A stretch of 8,057 nt of DNA from an uncultured bacterium (GCA_903862375.1 CAIOXR010000063.1:1-8057), one strand, 5' to 3'. Positions 1 through 6,633 are shown, counted from the stretch's first letter. Program-made: numbers and translations. Notes: a model not told the origin generated them from the letters alone.

Positions 1-3000
1 AAATCAAAAATAGAATATCGTGATAATGCTTTAATAAAAGCACGCGCAAGATTTAAATCAGTAAAAAGTGGAATCTGATTATCAACAGTAACTCGACGAA
101 TTTTAAACCCATCAGTCTTTAAACGCTTTATTTTGCTTTTATTTAACTCTTTCTTTCTTTGACTTAAGTTTATCACGAAGGCTACTTTTCTTCCATTAAT
201 AATATCAAGTGCATTCGGAGAATGTTCAAATGCTTTACGAACTATACTACAAGGGATTCCATTATCTTTCAAAAAAGATGCTGTAGTATCAGTCGCAAAA
301 ATAGTATACCCAAGTTGATGTATAACTTCTGCACTTTCTAAAAATTTAGCTTTATTTACAAAACCACCAAGAGATAATAAAACTGATTTTTTATTAAAAT
401 CAAATTTATTTGCACTTAATATCGATTTTAATAATGCTTCATCATAATCCTTACCAAAACAGGCAACTTCACCAGTCGATGACATTTCAACGCGAAGGAC
501 AGGATCAGCTCCAAGCAAACGAGAGAAAGAAAACTGTGATGATTTTACAATTACACTCTTTGGATATACAAATGTATACGGTAATGCTCTACCAAAAAAA
601 CTATCTACTGCAAGTTCTGGAAAATTCACATCCATAGCTTTTGAGATAAATGGTAGTGTACGACTAGCTCTTAAATTAACTTCAATAACATAAGGAATAT
701 TATCTTTAACAAGGAATTGAATGTTAAATGGTCCAGTGATGTTAAGCTCTTGAGCTATTTTTTTAGAAATAATTTTTAATTGAAATTCAGTAGAAGCGTA
801 TACCCGCTGTGTCGGATATACAATGGTCGCATCACCAGAATGAACTCCTGCATTTTCTATATGTTCTGAAATACCATAAACCATTACAACTCCCTTTTGT
901 GCAACAGCATCAAATTCAAGTTCTTTAGCATTTTCTATAAATTTAGAAAGAGTAACTGGATATTCTGGTGAAAGCTTAGCTGCTTTGCCAACAAAATCAT
1001 ACAATTCTCTTGAAGTATAACAAACTCTCATAGCAGAACCTGACAACACATAAGATGGACGGACTAACACTGGAAAACCTTCGGCTTCTACAAATTTCTT
1101 GGCTTCTTTTATATTAGAGAAACTTTGCCATTTTGGTTGAAGAATATCTAATTTATCAAGAAGAGCTGAGAATAAATTGCGATCTTCGGCTCGATCAATA
1201 TCTTCAGCTTTTGTTCCTAAAATATTAAATCTTTCTTTGGAGAGTTTCTTGGCAAGATTGTTAGGACGTTGACCACCAACAGAGATAATAATTCCATATG
1301 CTTTTTCAAATTCATAAATATCAGAAACTGTTTCAAATGAAATATTTTCAAAATAAAGACGATCAGACATATCATAATCAGTTGAAACTGTTTCGGGATT
1401 ACAATTTATGATAATAGATTGCTTTTTATGTTTCTTGAGTGACATTGCAGTATACACACATGACCAATCAAATTCTACACTGGAACCAATATGGTACGGG
1501 CCACTACCAAGAACCATAACTGATTTCTCACCAAGAGGTAAGACATCATTATGATTACCATGATATGTAAGATATAAATAATTAGTTTTTGCTGGAACTT
1601 CTCCGGCCAATGTATCAATTTGAAAAACAGAAGGAAAAATACCAAAATCTTTTCTTATTTTACGAATATCAAATTCAGTTGTGAGAGATAATTGTCCAAT
1701 TTTCTTATCAGAAAAACCCATTTGCTTTAATGAGAGTAAAATTTCCTTAGTAAATTTCTTGTTTTTTGCAAAATTCTTTTCGGCTAAAACAATAGCAAGA
1801 ATCCTATACAAGAACCATTTATCAATACCAGTTATCATGTGAATATAATCGACAGAAAGACCATTCTTCATAGATAAAGCTATTGCAAATAATCGCTTTG
1901 GTGTTGGGGTATTTAAAAAGATTTTCAATTCTTTTTCATTAAGAAAATTATTATCCGTTACACTTTCAATTTGACCCGATTGCATACGTACTGCTTTTTG
2001 TAATGCTTCTTCAAAGCTTCTTCCGATAGCCATGACCTCCCCTACTGATTTCATAGCGCTACCAATACAATCATCTGCACCTTTAAATTTCTCTAAATCC
2101 CAACGAGGCATTTTAACTACAACATAATCGAGTGCTGGTTCAAAGAAACTTTGTGTTACTTCCGTTATTTTATTTTTTATATCAAGCAAACTTTTACCCA
2201 GTGCTAGTTTCGCAGCTACATAAGCAAGTGGGTAACCAGTAGCTTTAGAAGCAAGTGCACTTGAACGAGAAAGCCTAGCATTAACTTCAATGACGTAATA
2301 GTCAATTTTACCATCTTTTGGATTTGGATTAAGTGCATACTGAACATTACATTCGCCGACAATATTTAAACTTTCTACAATTTTAATACTTACTTCTCTT
2401 AAGCAATGATATTCTTCATTCGAAAGAGTTTGACTAGGTGCAACGACAATTGAATCACCGGTATGAATACCTAATGGATCAAAATTTTCCATGTTACAAA
2501 CAGTAACAATATTATTAAATTTATCTCTAACAACTTCATATTCTATTTCTTTAAAATGATGTAAATACTTTTCTATTAATACTTGTGAAGAAATAGCCAG
2601 AGCTCCTTCTACAATACTCTTTAGTTCATCTATATTCCTAGCTATTCCTGACTTTTGTCCACCAAGAGCAAAAGCTGCACGCACCATTAATGGAAAGCCG
2701 ATTTTCTTTGCAATTATTATTGCTTCTTTTACTGACTGAGCTGACCCACTAGGTGGAACTGGAATGTGAAGTTTCCGTAAATGTTCTGCGAAAAATTGAC
2801 GATCTTCAGTAAGAATAATTGATTGAACAGGAGAACCTAATACCTGCACATTATATTTTTTTAAAACACCTCTTTTTTCTAATGCTAAGCCACAGTTAAG
2901 AGCTGTTTGACCACCAAAAGAAAGAAGAATCCCATCTGGTCGCTCTTTCTCAATAATACGTTCAACAAAATAATCATCAACTGGTAAAAAATATACTTCA

Positions 3001-3182
3001 TCAGCAAGATACTTAGAAGTCTGAAAGGTGGCAATATTTGGATTAACAAGAATAACTTTTATTTTTTCTTCTTTGAGTGCCTTGATAGCCTGACTACCAC
3101 TATAATCAAACTCTCCTGCTTCACCAATTTTTAACGCACCAGAACCAAGAATTAAAATTTTTTTATATGTAGTTATTTTCAT
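1..3182 (-). CDS. carB: Carbamoyl-phosphate synthase large (synthetase) subunit, 3'-truncated by window edge
   Basis: This subunit makes carbamoyl phosphate from ammonia delivered by CarA, bicarbonate and two ATP. I translated the minus strand from ATG at 3182 and found 1060 uninterrupted codons; E. coli CarB has 1073, so only a short tail is off the left edge. Synthetase half 1 starts with GSGALKIGEAGEFDYSGSQ (about residues 13-31). It has R168 in VRAAFALGGQKSG and metal ligands E299/N301 in IEVNARLSRSSALASKATG. A helical oligomerisation region follows (about 400-550). Half 2 starts at GSGPYHIGSSVEFDW (about 559-573), with R708 in VRPSYVLSG and E834/N836 in IEVNLRASR. The C-terminal MGS-like allosteric domain (from about 930, SVLLSLGG) ends with RRVTVDNQIPLFTDLNLAR. 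Many motifs resemble eukaryotic CAD or Bacteroidota CarB more than E. coli (for example GEAGEFDYSG versus GQACEFDYSG). The start lies 3 bp after the carA stop, without a Shine-Dalgarno. Confidence 0.97.
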   Translation of the reverse strand, partial: MKITTYKKILILGSGALKIGEAGEFDYSGSQAIKALKEEKIKVILVNPNIATFQTSKYLADEVYFLPVDDYFVERIIEKERPDGILLSFGGQTALNCGLALEKRGVLKKYNVQVLGSPVQSIILTEDRQFFAEHLRKLHIPVPPSGSAQSVKEAIIIAKKIGFPLMVRAAFALGGQKSGIARNIDELKSIVEGALAISSQVLIEKYLHHFKEIEYEVVRDKFNNIVTVCNMENFDPLGIHTGDSIVVAPSQTLSNEEYHCLREVSIKIVESLNIVGECNVQYALNPNPKDGKIDYYVIEVNARLSRSSALASKATGYPLAYVAAKLALGKSLLDIKNKITEVTQSFFEPALDYVVVKMPRWDLEKFKGADDCIGSAMKSVGEVMAIGRSFEEALQKAVRMQSGQIESVTDNNFLNEKELKIFLNTPTPKRLFAIALSMKNGLSVDYIHMITGIDKWFLYRILAIVLAEKNFAKNKKFTKEILLSLKQMGFSDKKIGQLSLTTEFDIRKIRKDFGIFPSVFQIDTLAGEVPAKTNYLYLTYHGNHNDVLPLGEKSVMVLGSGPYHIGSSVEFDWSCVYTAMSLKKHKKQSIIINCNPETVSTDYDMSDRLYFENISFETVSDIYEFEKAYGIIISVGGQRPNNLAKKLSKERFNILGTKAEDIDRAEDRNLFSALLDKLDILQPKWQSFSNIKEAKKFVEAEGFPVLVRPSYVLSGSAMRVCYTSRELYDFVGKAAKLSPEYPVTLSKFIENAKELEFDAVAQKGVVMVYGISEHIENAGVHSGDATIVYPTQRVYASTEFQLKIISKKIAQELNITGPFNIQFLVKDNIPYVIEVNLRASRTLPFISKAMDVNFPELAVDSFFGRALPYTFVYPKSVIVKSSQFSFSRLLGADPVLRVEMSSTGEVACFGKDYDEALLKSILSANKFDFNKKSVLLSLGGFVNKAKFLESAEVIHQLGYTIFATDTTASFLKDNGIPCSIVRKAFEHSPNALDIINGRKVAFVINLSQRKKELNKSKIKRLKTDGFKIRRVTVDNQIPLFTDLNLARAFIKALSRYSIFD

Positions 3183-3185
3183 AAA

Positions 3186-4238
3186 TTATTTTCTAATGAT
3201 TATTTTGCTTTTCTTTAAAAAGAAATCAAATACCCAATCAGTATCAACTGGTCCAGGAGAACTCTCGGGATGAAACTGAACCGACATAAATGGTAAAGTC
3301 TTATGAATAATTCCTTCATTTGTATTATCATTTGCATTGAAAAACCATTCTTTAAAATCGTTTGGTATCTTTTTAACTGCAAAACCATGATTTTGTGTTG
3401 TTAAATAACATTGTTTTGTCCCAGATAATATGACAGGTTGATTCTGGCTTCTGTGACCGAACTTAAGTTTATAAGTAGTACCTCCACATGCAAGAGCAAG
3501 TATCTGATTACCAAGACAAATTCCCAATATTGGTATTTTCTTCTTAATAATTTTTTTAACATTCAAAATAGTTTGTTTTACTTTTTTGGGATCACCAGGA
3601 CCATTAGAAATAATTACAGCAGAAAAGGGAAATATTAGTTTGGTAACATCCATATTCCAGGGAACAACTACTACTTTTAATCCTCGGACCGTAAGCCTTC
3701 TAATTATATTTAACTTAAAACCACAATCAATAAGAACAATCGTTTTCTTACCATCGCCAATCTCCCATATCTTTTTTGTTGAAACTTCGGAAACTAAATT
3801 CCTGTTATTTGGATCTAAAAAAGATACCTTGTTCTTGCCACACTGCATAAGACCAAGCATAACACCTTCTGTCCTTAATTTTTTTGTTAATTCTCTTGTA
3901 TCTTTTATCTCAAGTGCCGGAATACCTTCTTCTTTCAACCATTCTGATAAAGTTTTTATTGATTCATGATGAGATGGTGTATCTATATAGTTACAAACTA
4001 TTAAACCAGAAATTTGAATTTTATTTGATTCCCATTTTTCCTTTGTAGGGACACCATAATTACCAATTAATGGAAAAGTTAAAACCAATATTTGACCACA
4101 AAATGATGGATCAGTTAAACTTTCCGGATAACCAACCATCCCAGTTGCAAAAACGACTTCCCCTGAAACAGACTTTATTGCGCCAAAGCTTTTTCCTTCT
4201 ATTTCACTACCATCTTGTAGAATTAATTTATTTTGCAT
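3186..4238 (-). CDS. carA: Carbamoyl-phosphate synthase small (glutaminase) subunit
   Basis: A 350-residue glutamine amidotransferase that releases ammonia from glutamine and passes it to CarB. The N-terminal CPSase small-subunit domain (about 1-150) contains TGMVGYPESLTDPS and GQILVLTFPLIGNYGVP. The class I amidotransferase domain (about 165-345) contains SNGPGDP, the nucleophile elbow GICLGNQ with Cys241, TQNHGFAV, and His323-Glu325 in QFHPE, so the Cys-His-Glu triad is intact. The residue after the elbow glycine is Asn where GICLGHQ is usual. TPSHHESIKTLSEWLKEEGI, DTRELTKKLR, FLDPNNRNLVSEVS and FNANDNTNEGIIH closely recall the glutaminase region of animal CAD. Length is slightly under E. 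coli CarA (382). ATG at 4238 is the natural start because the conserved LILQDGSEIEG strand begins 4 residues later. It is first in a leftward carA-carB unit, 267 bp from the divergent pyrC. No Shine-Dalgarno is visible upstream. Confidence 0.97.
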   Translation of the reverse strand: MQNKLILQDGSEIEGKSFGAIKSVSGEVVFATGMVGYPESLTDPSFCGQILVLTFPLIGNYGVPTKEKWESNKIQISGLIVCNYIDTPSHHESIKTLSEWLKEEGIPALEIKDTRELTKKLRTEGVMLGLMQCGKNKVSFLDPNNRNLVSEVSTKKIWEIGDGKKTIVLIDCGFKLNIIRRLTVRGLKVVVVPWNMDVTKLIFPFSAVIISNGPGDPKKVKQTILNVKKIIKKKIPILGICLGNQILALACGGTTYKLKFGHRSQNQPVILSGTKQCYLTTQNHGFAVKKIPNDFKEWFFNANDNTNEGIIHKTLPFMSVQFHPESSPGPVDTDWVFDFFLKKSKIIIRK

Positions 4239-4250
4239 AAATTTTTTTAA

Positions 4251-4281
4251 AATAAAAACCCTATTATATAAGGTTTTTATT
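4251..4281. repeat. Perfect 10-bp inverted repeat centred on the carA -10/TATA-like box
   Basis: AATAAAAACC (4251-4260) and GGTTTTTATT (4272-4281) are exact reverse complements separated by 11 bp. The spacer contains TATATAAT on the minus strand, a consensus-like -10 (or archaeal TATA box) for carA. A protein binding both arms would sit on the promoter core, so this is a candidate carAB operator. In RNA it could form a 10-bp stem with two G-C pairs, but a promoter using the central box would start transcription inside or beyond the repeat, so a DNA-level role is favoured. Seen directly in sequence; function is inferred. Confidence 0.5.
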
Positions 4282-4291
4282 GGAAACAGAA
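4263..4291 (-). promoter_or_regulatory. Candidate carAB promoter
   Basis: The minus strand reads TATAAT at 4268-4263, a perfect -10, with a poor -35 match (TTCTGT, 4291-4286) at 17-bp spacing. Transcription would begin near 4256, giving a leader of about 18 nt with no Shine-Dalgarno. Alternatively, the wider TTATATAAT lies about 25-33 bp upstream of the carA ATG and is preceded by A-rich sequence, which is the geometry of an archaeal BRE/TATA promoter for a leaderless mRNA. The sequence alone cannot separate the two readings. Confidence 0.4.
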
Positions 4292-4323
4292 AAAATGTAA
4301 TAATTATAATAAATTACTTTTTT
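4291..4323. repeat. Imperfect inverted repeat upstream of the carA promoter
   Basis: AAAAATGTAAT (4291-4301) faces ATTACTTTTTT (4313-4323), pairing at 10 of 11 positions with a T-T mismatch in the sixth, around an 11-bp spacer. It abuts the upstream side of the candidate carA -35 region. Its core TGTAAT/ATTAC words recur in the inverted repeat next to pyrC. The long A and T runs make chance formation plausible in this AT-rich DNA, so confidence is low. Confidence 0.3.
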
Positions 4324-4389
4324 GATTATATTAATCTTAGGATACATAATAGGAATGATTATAGCATAGATTTATTTTTTTAAAAAAGA

Positions 4390-4417
4390 TTGACAAATAA
4401 TATTTATATTGTAGTAA
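4390..4417 (+). promoter_or_regulatory. Candidate upstream pyrCDEF promoter
   Basis: A perfect TTGACA -35 hexamer (4390-4395) is followed after 16 bp by a weak -10, TAGTAA (4412-4417). If used, transcription would start near 4424 and give a leader of about 80 nt. That leader would carry the ATTACAAATT/AATTTGTAAT inverted repeat as a weak RNA hairpin followed by a run of six U. The exact -35 match argues for it; the poor -10 argues against. It competes with the promoter nearer pyrC. Confidence 0.35.
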
Positions 4418-4442
4418 CAAACAACTTAATTTTGTTTTTTCT

Positions 4443-4474
4443 ATTACAAATTAGTAATTAAAACAATTTGTAAT
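4443..4474. repeat. Perfect 10-bp inverted repeat overlapping the pyrC -35
   Basis: ATTACAAATT (4443-4452) and AATTTGTAAT (4465-4474) are exact reverse complements separated by 12 bp, so the arm centres are 22 bp apart, about two helical turns. That spacing suits a dimeric repressor or activator on one face of the DNA. The right arm overlaps the candidate pyrC -35 (TTGTAA, 4468-4473). As RNA the stem would contain only one C-G pair; although a T run follows (4474-4479), it would be a very weak terminator, so a DNA operator is the preferred reading. Confidence 0.5.
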
Positions 4475-4496
4475 TTTTTATGAACAATAGTAGAAT
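4468..4496 (+). promoter_or_regulatory. Candidate proximal pyrCDEF promoter (leaderless)
   Basis: TTGTAA (4468-4473) and TAGAAT (4491-4496) are separated by exactly 17 bp and match the sigma70 consensus at 4 and 5 of 6 positions. The predicted start is about 4502-4506, at or within a few bases of the pyrC ATG at 4506, so the mRNA would be leaderless or nearly so. This agrees with the lack of a Shine-Dalgarno and with an in-frame TAG at 4491-4493, which rules out a longer pyrC. The AT-rich background lowers certainty. Confidence 0.4.
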
Positions 4497-4505
4497 ATTT
4501 ATACT

Positions 4506-5564
4506 ATGTCACTTCAAAAAATTCCTGGATTAATTGATATCCATGTTCACCTGCGAGAACCAGGAGCTACATATAAAGAAGATTTTTATACTGGAAGCCG
4601 AGCAGCTATTGCTGGTGGATTCACTTTTATCATTGATATGCCCAATAATCCTACCCCTACTATCTCTAATATTAGCTTAGAAGAAAAAGTTAATTTAACA
4701 AAACAGAAAGCATTATGTAATATTGGATTTCATTTTGGAACTAATGGAAAAAATATTGAAGAATTTAAATACGCGATCAAATCACCAAATGTTTTTGGTC
4801 TAAAAGTTTATTGTAACCACACTACTGGTGAAATGCTCATTGAAGATCCAAAATTACTTGAGGATGTTTTTTCTAATTGGAATTCTAAAAAACCAATACT
4901 AGTTCATGCTGAAGGTGAACAACTTTCTACTGCTATATATTTAGGCAACAAATATAAAAGAAATCTCCATGTCTGCCACATTTCTCAAAAGTGTGAGGTT
5001 GAAATGGTAAGAGAAGCAAAGAAAAAAGGACAACTTATAACTGCGGGAGTTACTCCACATCATTTATATCTTACTAAAGAAGCATTAATAAGTTTAAAAG
5101 GTTATGCAATGATGAAGCCTCCTCTTGGTGAAGATTCTGACAGAGAAGCATTGTGGGCGGGATTAAAAGATTCTACTATTGATATGGTTGAATCAGACCA
5201 CGCTCCACACACAAAAGAAGAAAAACAAACAGGTCCTGACAATAAAGCTCCTGCATTTGGAGTCCCCGGGCTAGAAACGACACTTGGACTTATGTATAAA
5301 GCTGTAAAAGATGGGCGTATCATAGAAGAAGATGTGATAAAATTCTTATATACTAATCCTAAAAAAATCTTCAATATTCCTGATCAAAAAGACACTTATG
5401 TTGAACTTGATCCTAGTATACCGTATATTGTAGGTGAGAATAAATATGAAAGTAAATGTGATTGGTCTCCATTTGAAGGAATGACTCTTTATGGAAAGCC
5501 CCAAACAGTAGTAATAAATGGTAAAAAAATTTTAGAAAATGGTATGATAATAAATAATAAATAA
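4506..5564 (+). CDS. pyrC: Dihydroorotase, class I, short CAD-like form
   Basis: This 352-residue amidohydrolase cyclises carbamoyl aspartate to dihydroorotate, step 3 of UMP synthesis. Metal and substrate residues are all visible: His13 and His15 with Arg17 in DIHVHLREPG, Asn47 in MPNN, the carboxylated-lysine candidate Lys100 in GLKVY, His134 in VHAE, His158 in VCHIS and the catalytic Asp231 in SDHAPH. The protein begins almost directly at the first beta-strand (PGLIDIHVHL from residue 7). It therefore lacks the roughly 50-residue N-terminal beta domain of typical bacterial class I enzymes such as the 428-residue B. subtilis PyrC. The C-terminal motifs DTYVELD and WSPFEGMTLYGKPQTVVING recall the animal CAD domain. 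An in-frame stop at 4491-4493 and no other start codon fix the ATG. It is first in pyrCDEF, with pyrD 4 bp downstream. Dihydropyrimidinase or allantoinase is unlikely given the motifs and neighbours. Confidence 0.96.
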   Translation: MSLQKIPGLIDIHVHLREPGATYKEDFYTGSRAAIAGGFTFIIDMPNNPTPTISNISLEEKVNLTKQKALCNIGFHFGTNGKNIEEFKYAIKSPNVFGLKVYCNHTTGEMLIEDPKLLEDVFSNWNSKKPILVHAEGEQLSTAIYLGNKYKRNLHVCHISQKCEVEMVREAKKKGQLITAGVTPHHLYLTKEALISLKGYAMMKPPLGEDSDREALWAGLKDSTIDMVESDHAPHTKEEKQTGPDNKAPAFGVPGLETTLGLMYKAVKDGRIIEEDVIKFLYTNPKKIFNIPDQKDTYVELDPSIPYIVGENKYESKCDWSPFEGMTLYGKPQTVVINGKKILENGMIINNK

Positions 5565-5568
5565 ATTT

Positions 5569-6633
5569 ATGCTTCAAAAACCTTTTTATGACCCAGAAAA
5601 AACTTATGTCGACAATCTAAAAAATGGGCCATTTGGAGATTTTGCTAATAAAAAAGTAGTAAAACAAAAAGGTGAACCAAAGTATAATTTCTTTGGTCAT
5701 AAAGTATATTCTCCTTTTGGTATTCCAGCCGGACCTCTCATAAATGGAAAATTTGTAGAAGGAGCTTTAAAAAAAGGTTTTGATATTGTTACTTATAAAA
5801 CTGTTCGTAGTGAGAAATTCCCTTGTCATAAATGGCCTAATATCTTATCTGTTGATACTAAGGGTGACTTAACAATTAAAAAAGCTAGTGGTTATCTTAT
5901 AGCAGATCATAATTTTCATAAACCACTTTCAATTACAAATTCATTTGGAGTTCCATCTTCTTCACCTAAATTTTGGAAAAAAGATATTTCCAAAATAATA
6001 AAAAATACCAAAAAAGGACAAATCGTCATAGGAGCATTCCAAGGAACTAAAAATGAAGATGGTCGTGTAGAATCTTATATAGAGGATTTTCGTAAAACTG
6101 CTAAACTTCTTAAAGAAGCTGGTGTAAAAGTTTTTGAAGTAAATTTAAGTTGTCCAAATGAAGGAACCGCAAATCTTTTATGTTTTGATATAGAGCGAAG
6201 TGTTCTTGTTGCTAAAATAATTAAAAAAGAAATAGGTAAATTACCTCTAATTGTAAAAATTGCTTATTTTGAAAAAGATGCTCTTTTAAAAGATTTTGTT
6301 AAACAAGTCGGCAAAATTGTAGATGGTATATCAGCGATTAATACAATACCATCTAGTATAATAGACCCAAATGGTAAACAGGCACTCCCTGGAGAAAACA
6401 GACTGCGATGTGGAGTGTGTGGCTACTCTATCAAATGGGCAGGACTAGATATGGTAAAAAGATTAAAAAAGATTCGCCAAGAATTAAATTATAAATATAC
6501 TATTATCGGAGTTGGTGGAGTTACTAAAAAAGAAGATTTCAAAGAATATCGTAAAATTGGAGCAGACATCGTAATGTCGGCAACCGGTGCGATGTGGAAT
6601 CCACACCTTGCAGAAGAGATTAAAAACTTATAA
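5569..6633 (+). CDS. pyrD: Dihydroorotate dehydrogenase, class 1-like (cytosolic, catalytic Cys)
   Basis: A 354-residue FMN flavoprotein oxidising dihydroorotate to orotate, step 4. The class 1 hallmark NLSCPN (192-197) places Cys195 as the catalytic base, where class 2 membrane enzymes have Ser. Other landmarks are PFGIPAGP (49-56), TYKTV with Lys77, the substrate-loop motif NSFGVPS (124-130), VKIAY (229-233), GVGGV (314-318) and SATGAMWNP (337-345), the last two likely binding FMN phosphate. There is no signal or membrane helix, so the enzyme should be cytosolic. It is about 40 residues longer than classic 1A or 1B enzymes, mainly through an N-terminal extension (YDPEKTYVDNLKNGPFG). The usual GGLSG-like segment is replaced by a Cys-containing RCGVCGYS (280-287). 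No pyrK follows, so the electron acceptor (fumarate, NAD, quinone or other) cannot be assigned. It starts 4 bp after the pyrC stop and has no Shine-Dalgarno. Confidence 0.93.
   Translation: MLQKPFYDPEKTYVDNLKNGPFGDFANKKVVKQKGEPKYNFFGHKVYSPFGIPAGPLINGKFVEGALKKGFDIVTYKTVRSEKFPCHKWPNILSVDTKGDLTIKKASGYLIADHNFHKPLSITNSFGVPSSSPKFWKKDISKIIKNTKKGQIVIGAFQGTKNEDGRVESYIEDFRKTAKLLKEAGVKVFEVNLSCPNEGTANLLCFDIERSVLVAKIIKKEIGKLPLIVKIAYFEKDALLKDFVKQVGKIVDGISAINTIPSSIIDPNGKQALPGENRLRCGVCGYSIKWAGLDMVKRLKKIRQELNYKYTIIGVGGVTKKEDFKEYRKIGADIVMSATGAMWNPHLAEEIKNL

Larger units (their letters stand above)
4239..4505. promoter_or_regulatory. Divergent carA / pyrC intergenic control region
   Basis: This 267-bp stretch is markedly more AT-rich than the flanking genes and is the only non-coding region of size in the window. 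It must hold the promoters for both the leftward carAB and the rightward pyrCDEF units. It contains two perfect 10-bp inverted repeats, one imperfect inverted repeat and several sigma70-like or TATA-like boxes, listed separately. I see no convincing gene in it. Because background AT content is very high, single -10-like matches (for example TATAAT on both strands around 4303-4310, and TTGATT with CATAAT at 4322-4350) carry little weight. The perfect inverted repeats are the stronger signals. Confidence 0.8.

Noticed and set aside
410..637. Plus-strand open frame of 75 codons
   Set aside because: Lies wholly antisense within carB, which is continuous and strongly conserved; the translation shows low-complexity His/Gln/Leu and no recognisable motif.
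1..3182. Frameshift or recoded stop in carB
   Set aside because: I translated every codon from 3182 to the window edge and found no stop and no break in the motif order, and Trp is encoded by TGG, so there is no sign of TGA recoding or pseudogenisation.
3438..3969. Two plus-strand open frames (3438-3638 and 3586-3969)
   Set aside because: Both are antisense to carA, overlap each other, and match no family I recognise, while carA covers the region with all its catalytic motifs.
4303..4350. Additional promoters (TATAAT at 4305-4310; TTGATT-17-CATAAT at 4322-4350)
   Set aside because: TATAAT lies in the self-complementary ATTATAAT and lacks a -35 on either strand. The second pair is acceptable by eye but expected by chance in such AT-rich DNA and would imply a long leader.
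4443..4479. Intrinsic terminator or attenuator before pyrC
   Set aside because: The inverted repeat is followed by T6, but the stem has only one C-G pair and a 12-nt loop, too weak for a convincing terminator. No PyrR-type anti-antiterminator structure is visible.
5102..5374. Minus-strand open frame of 90 codons
   Set aside because: Antisense shadow of the conserved pyrC segment around SDHAPH; no start context or protein motif of its own.
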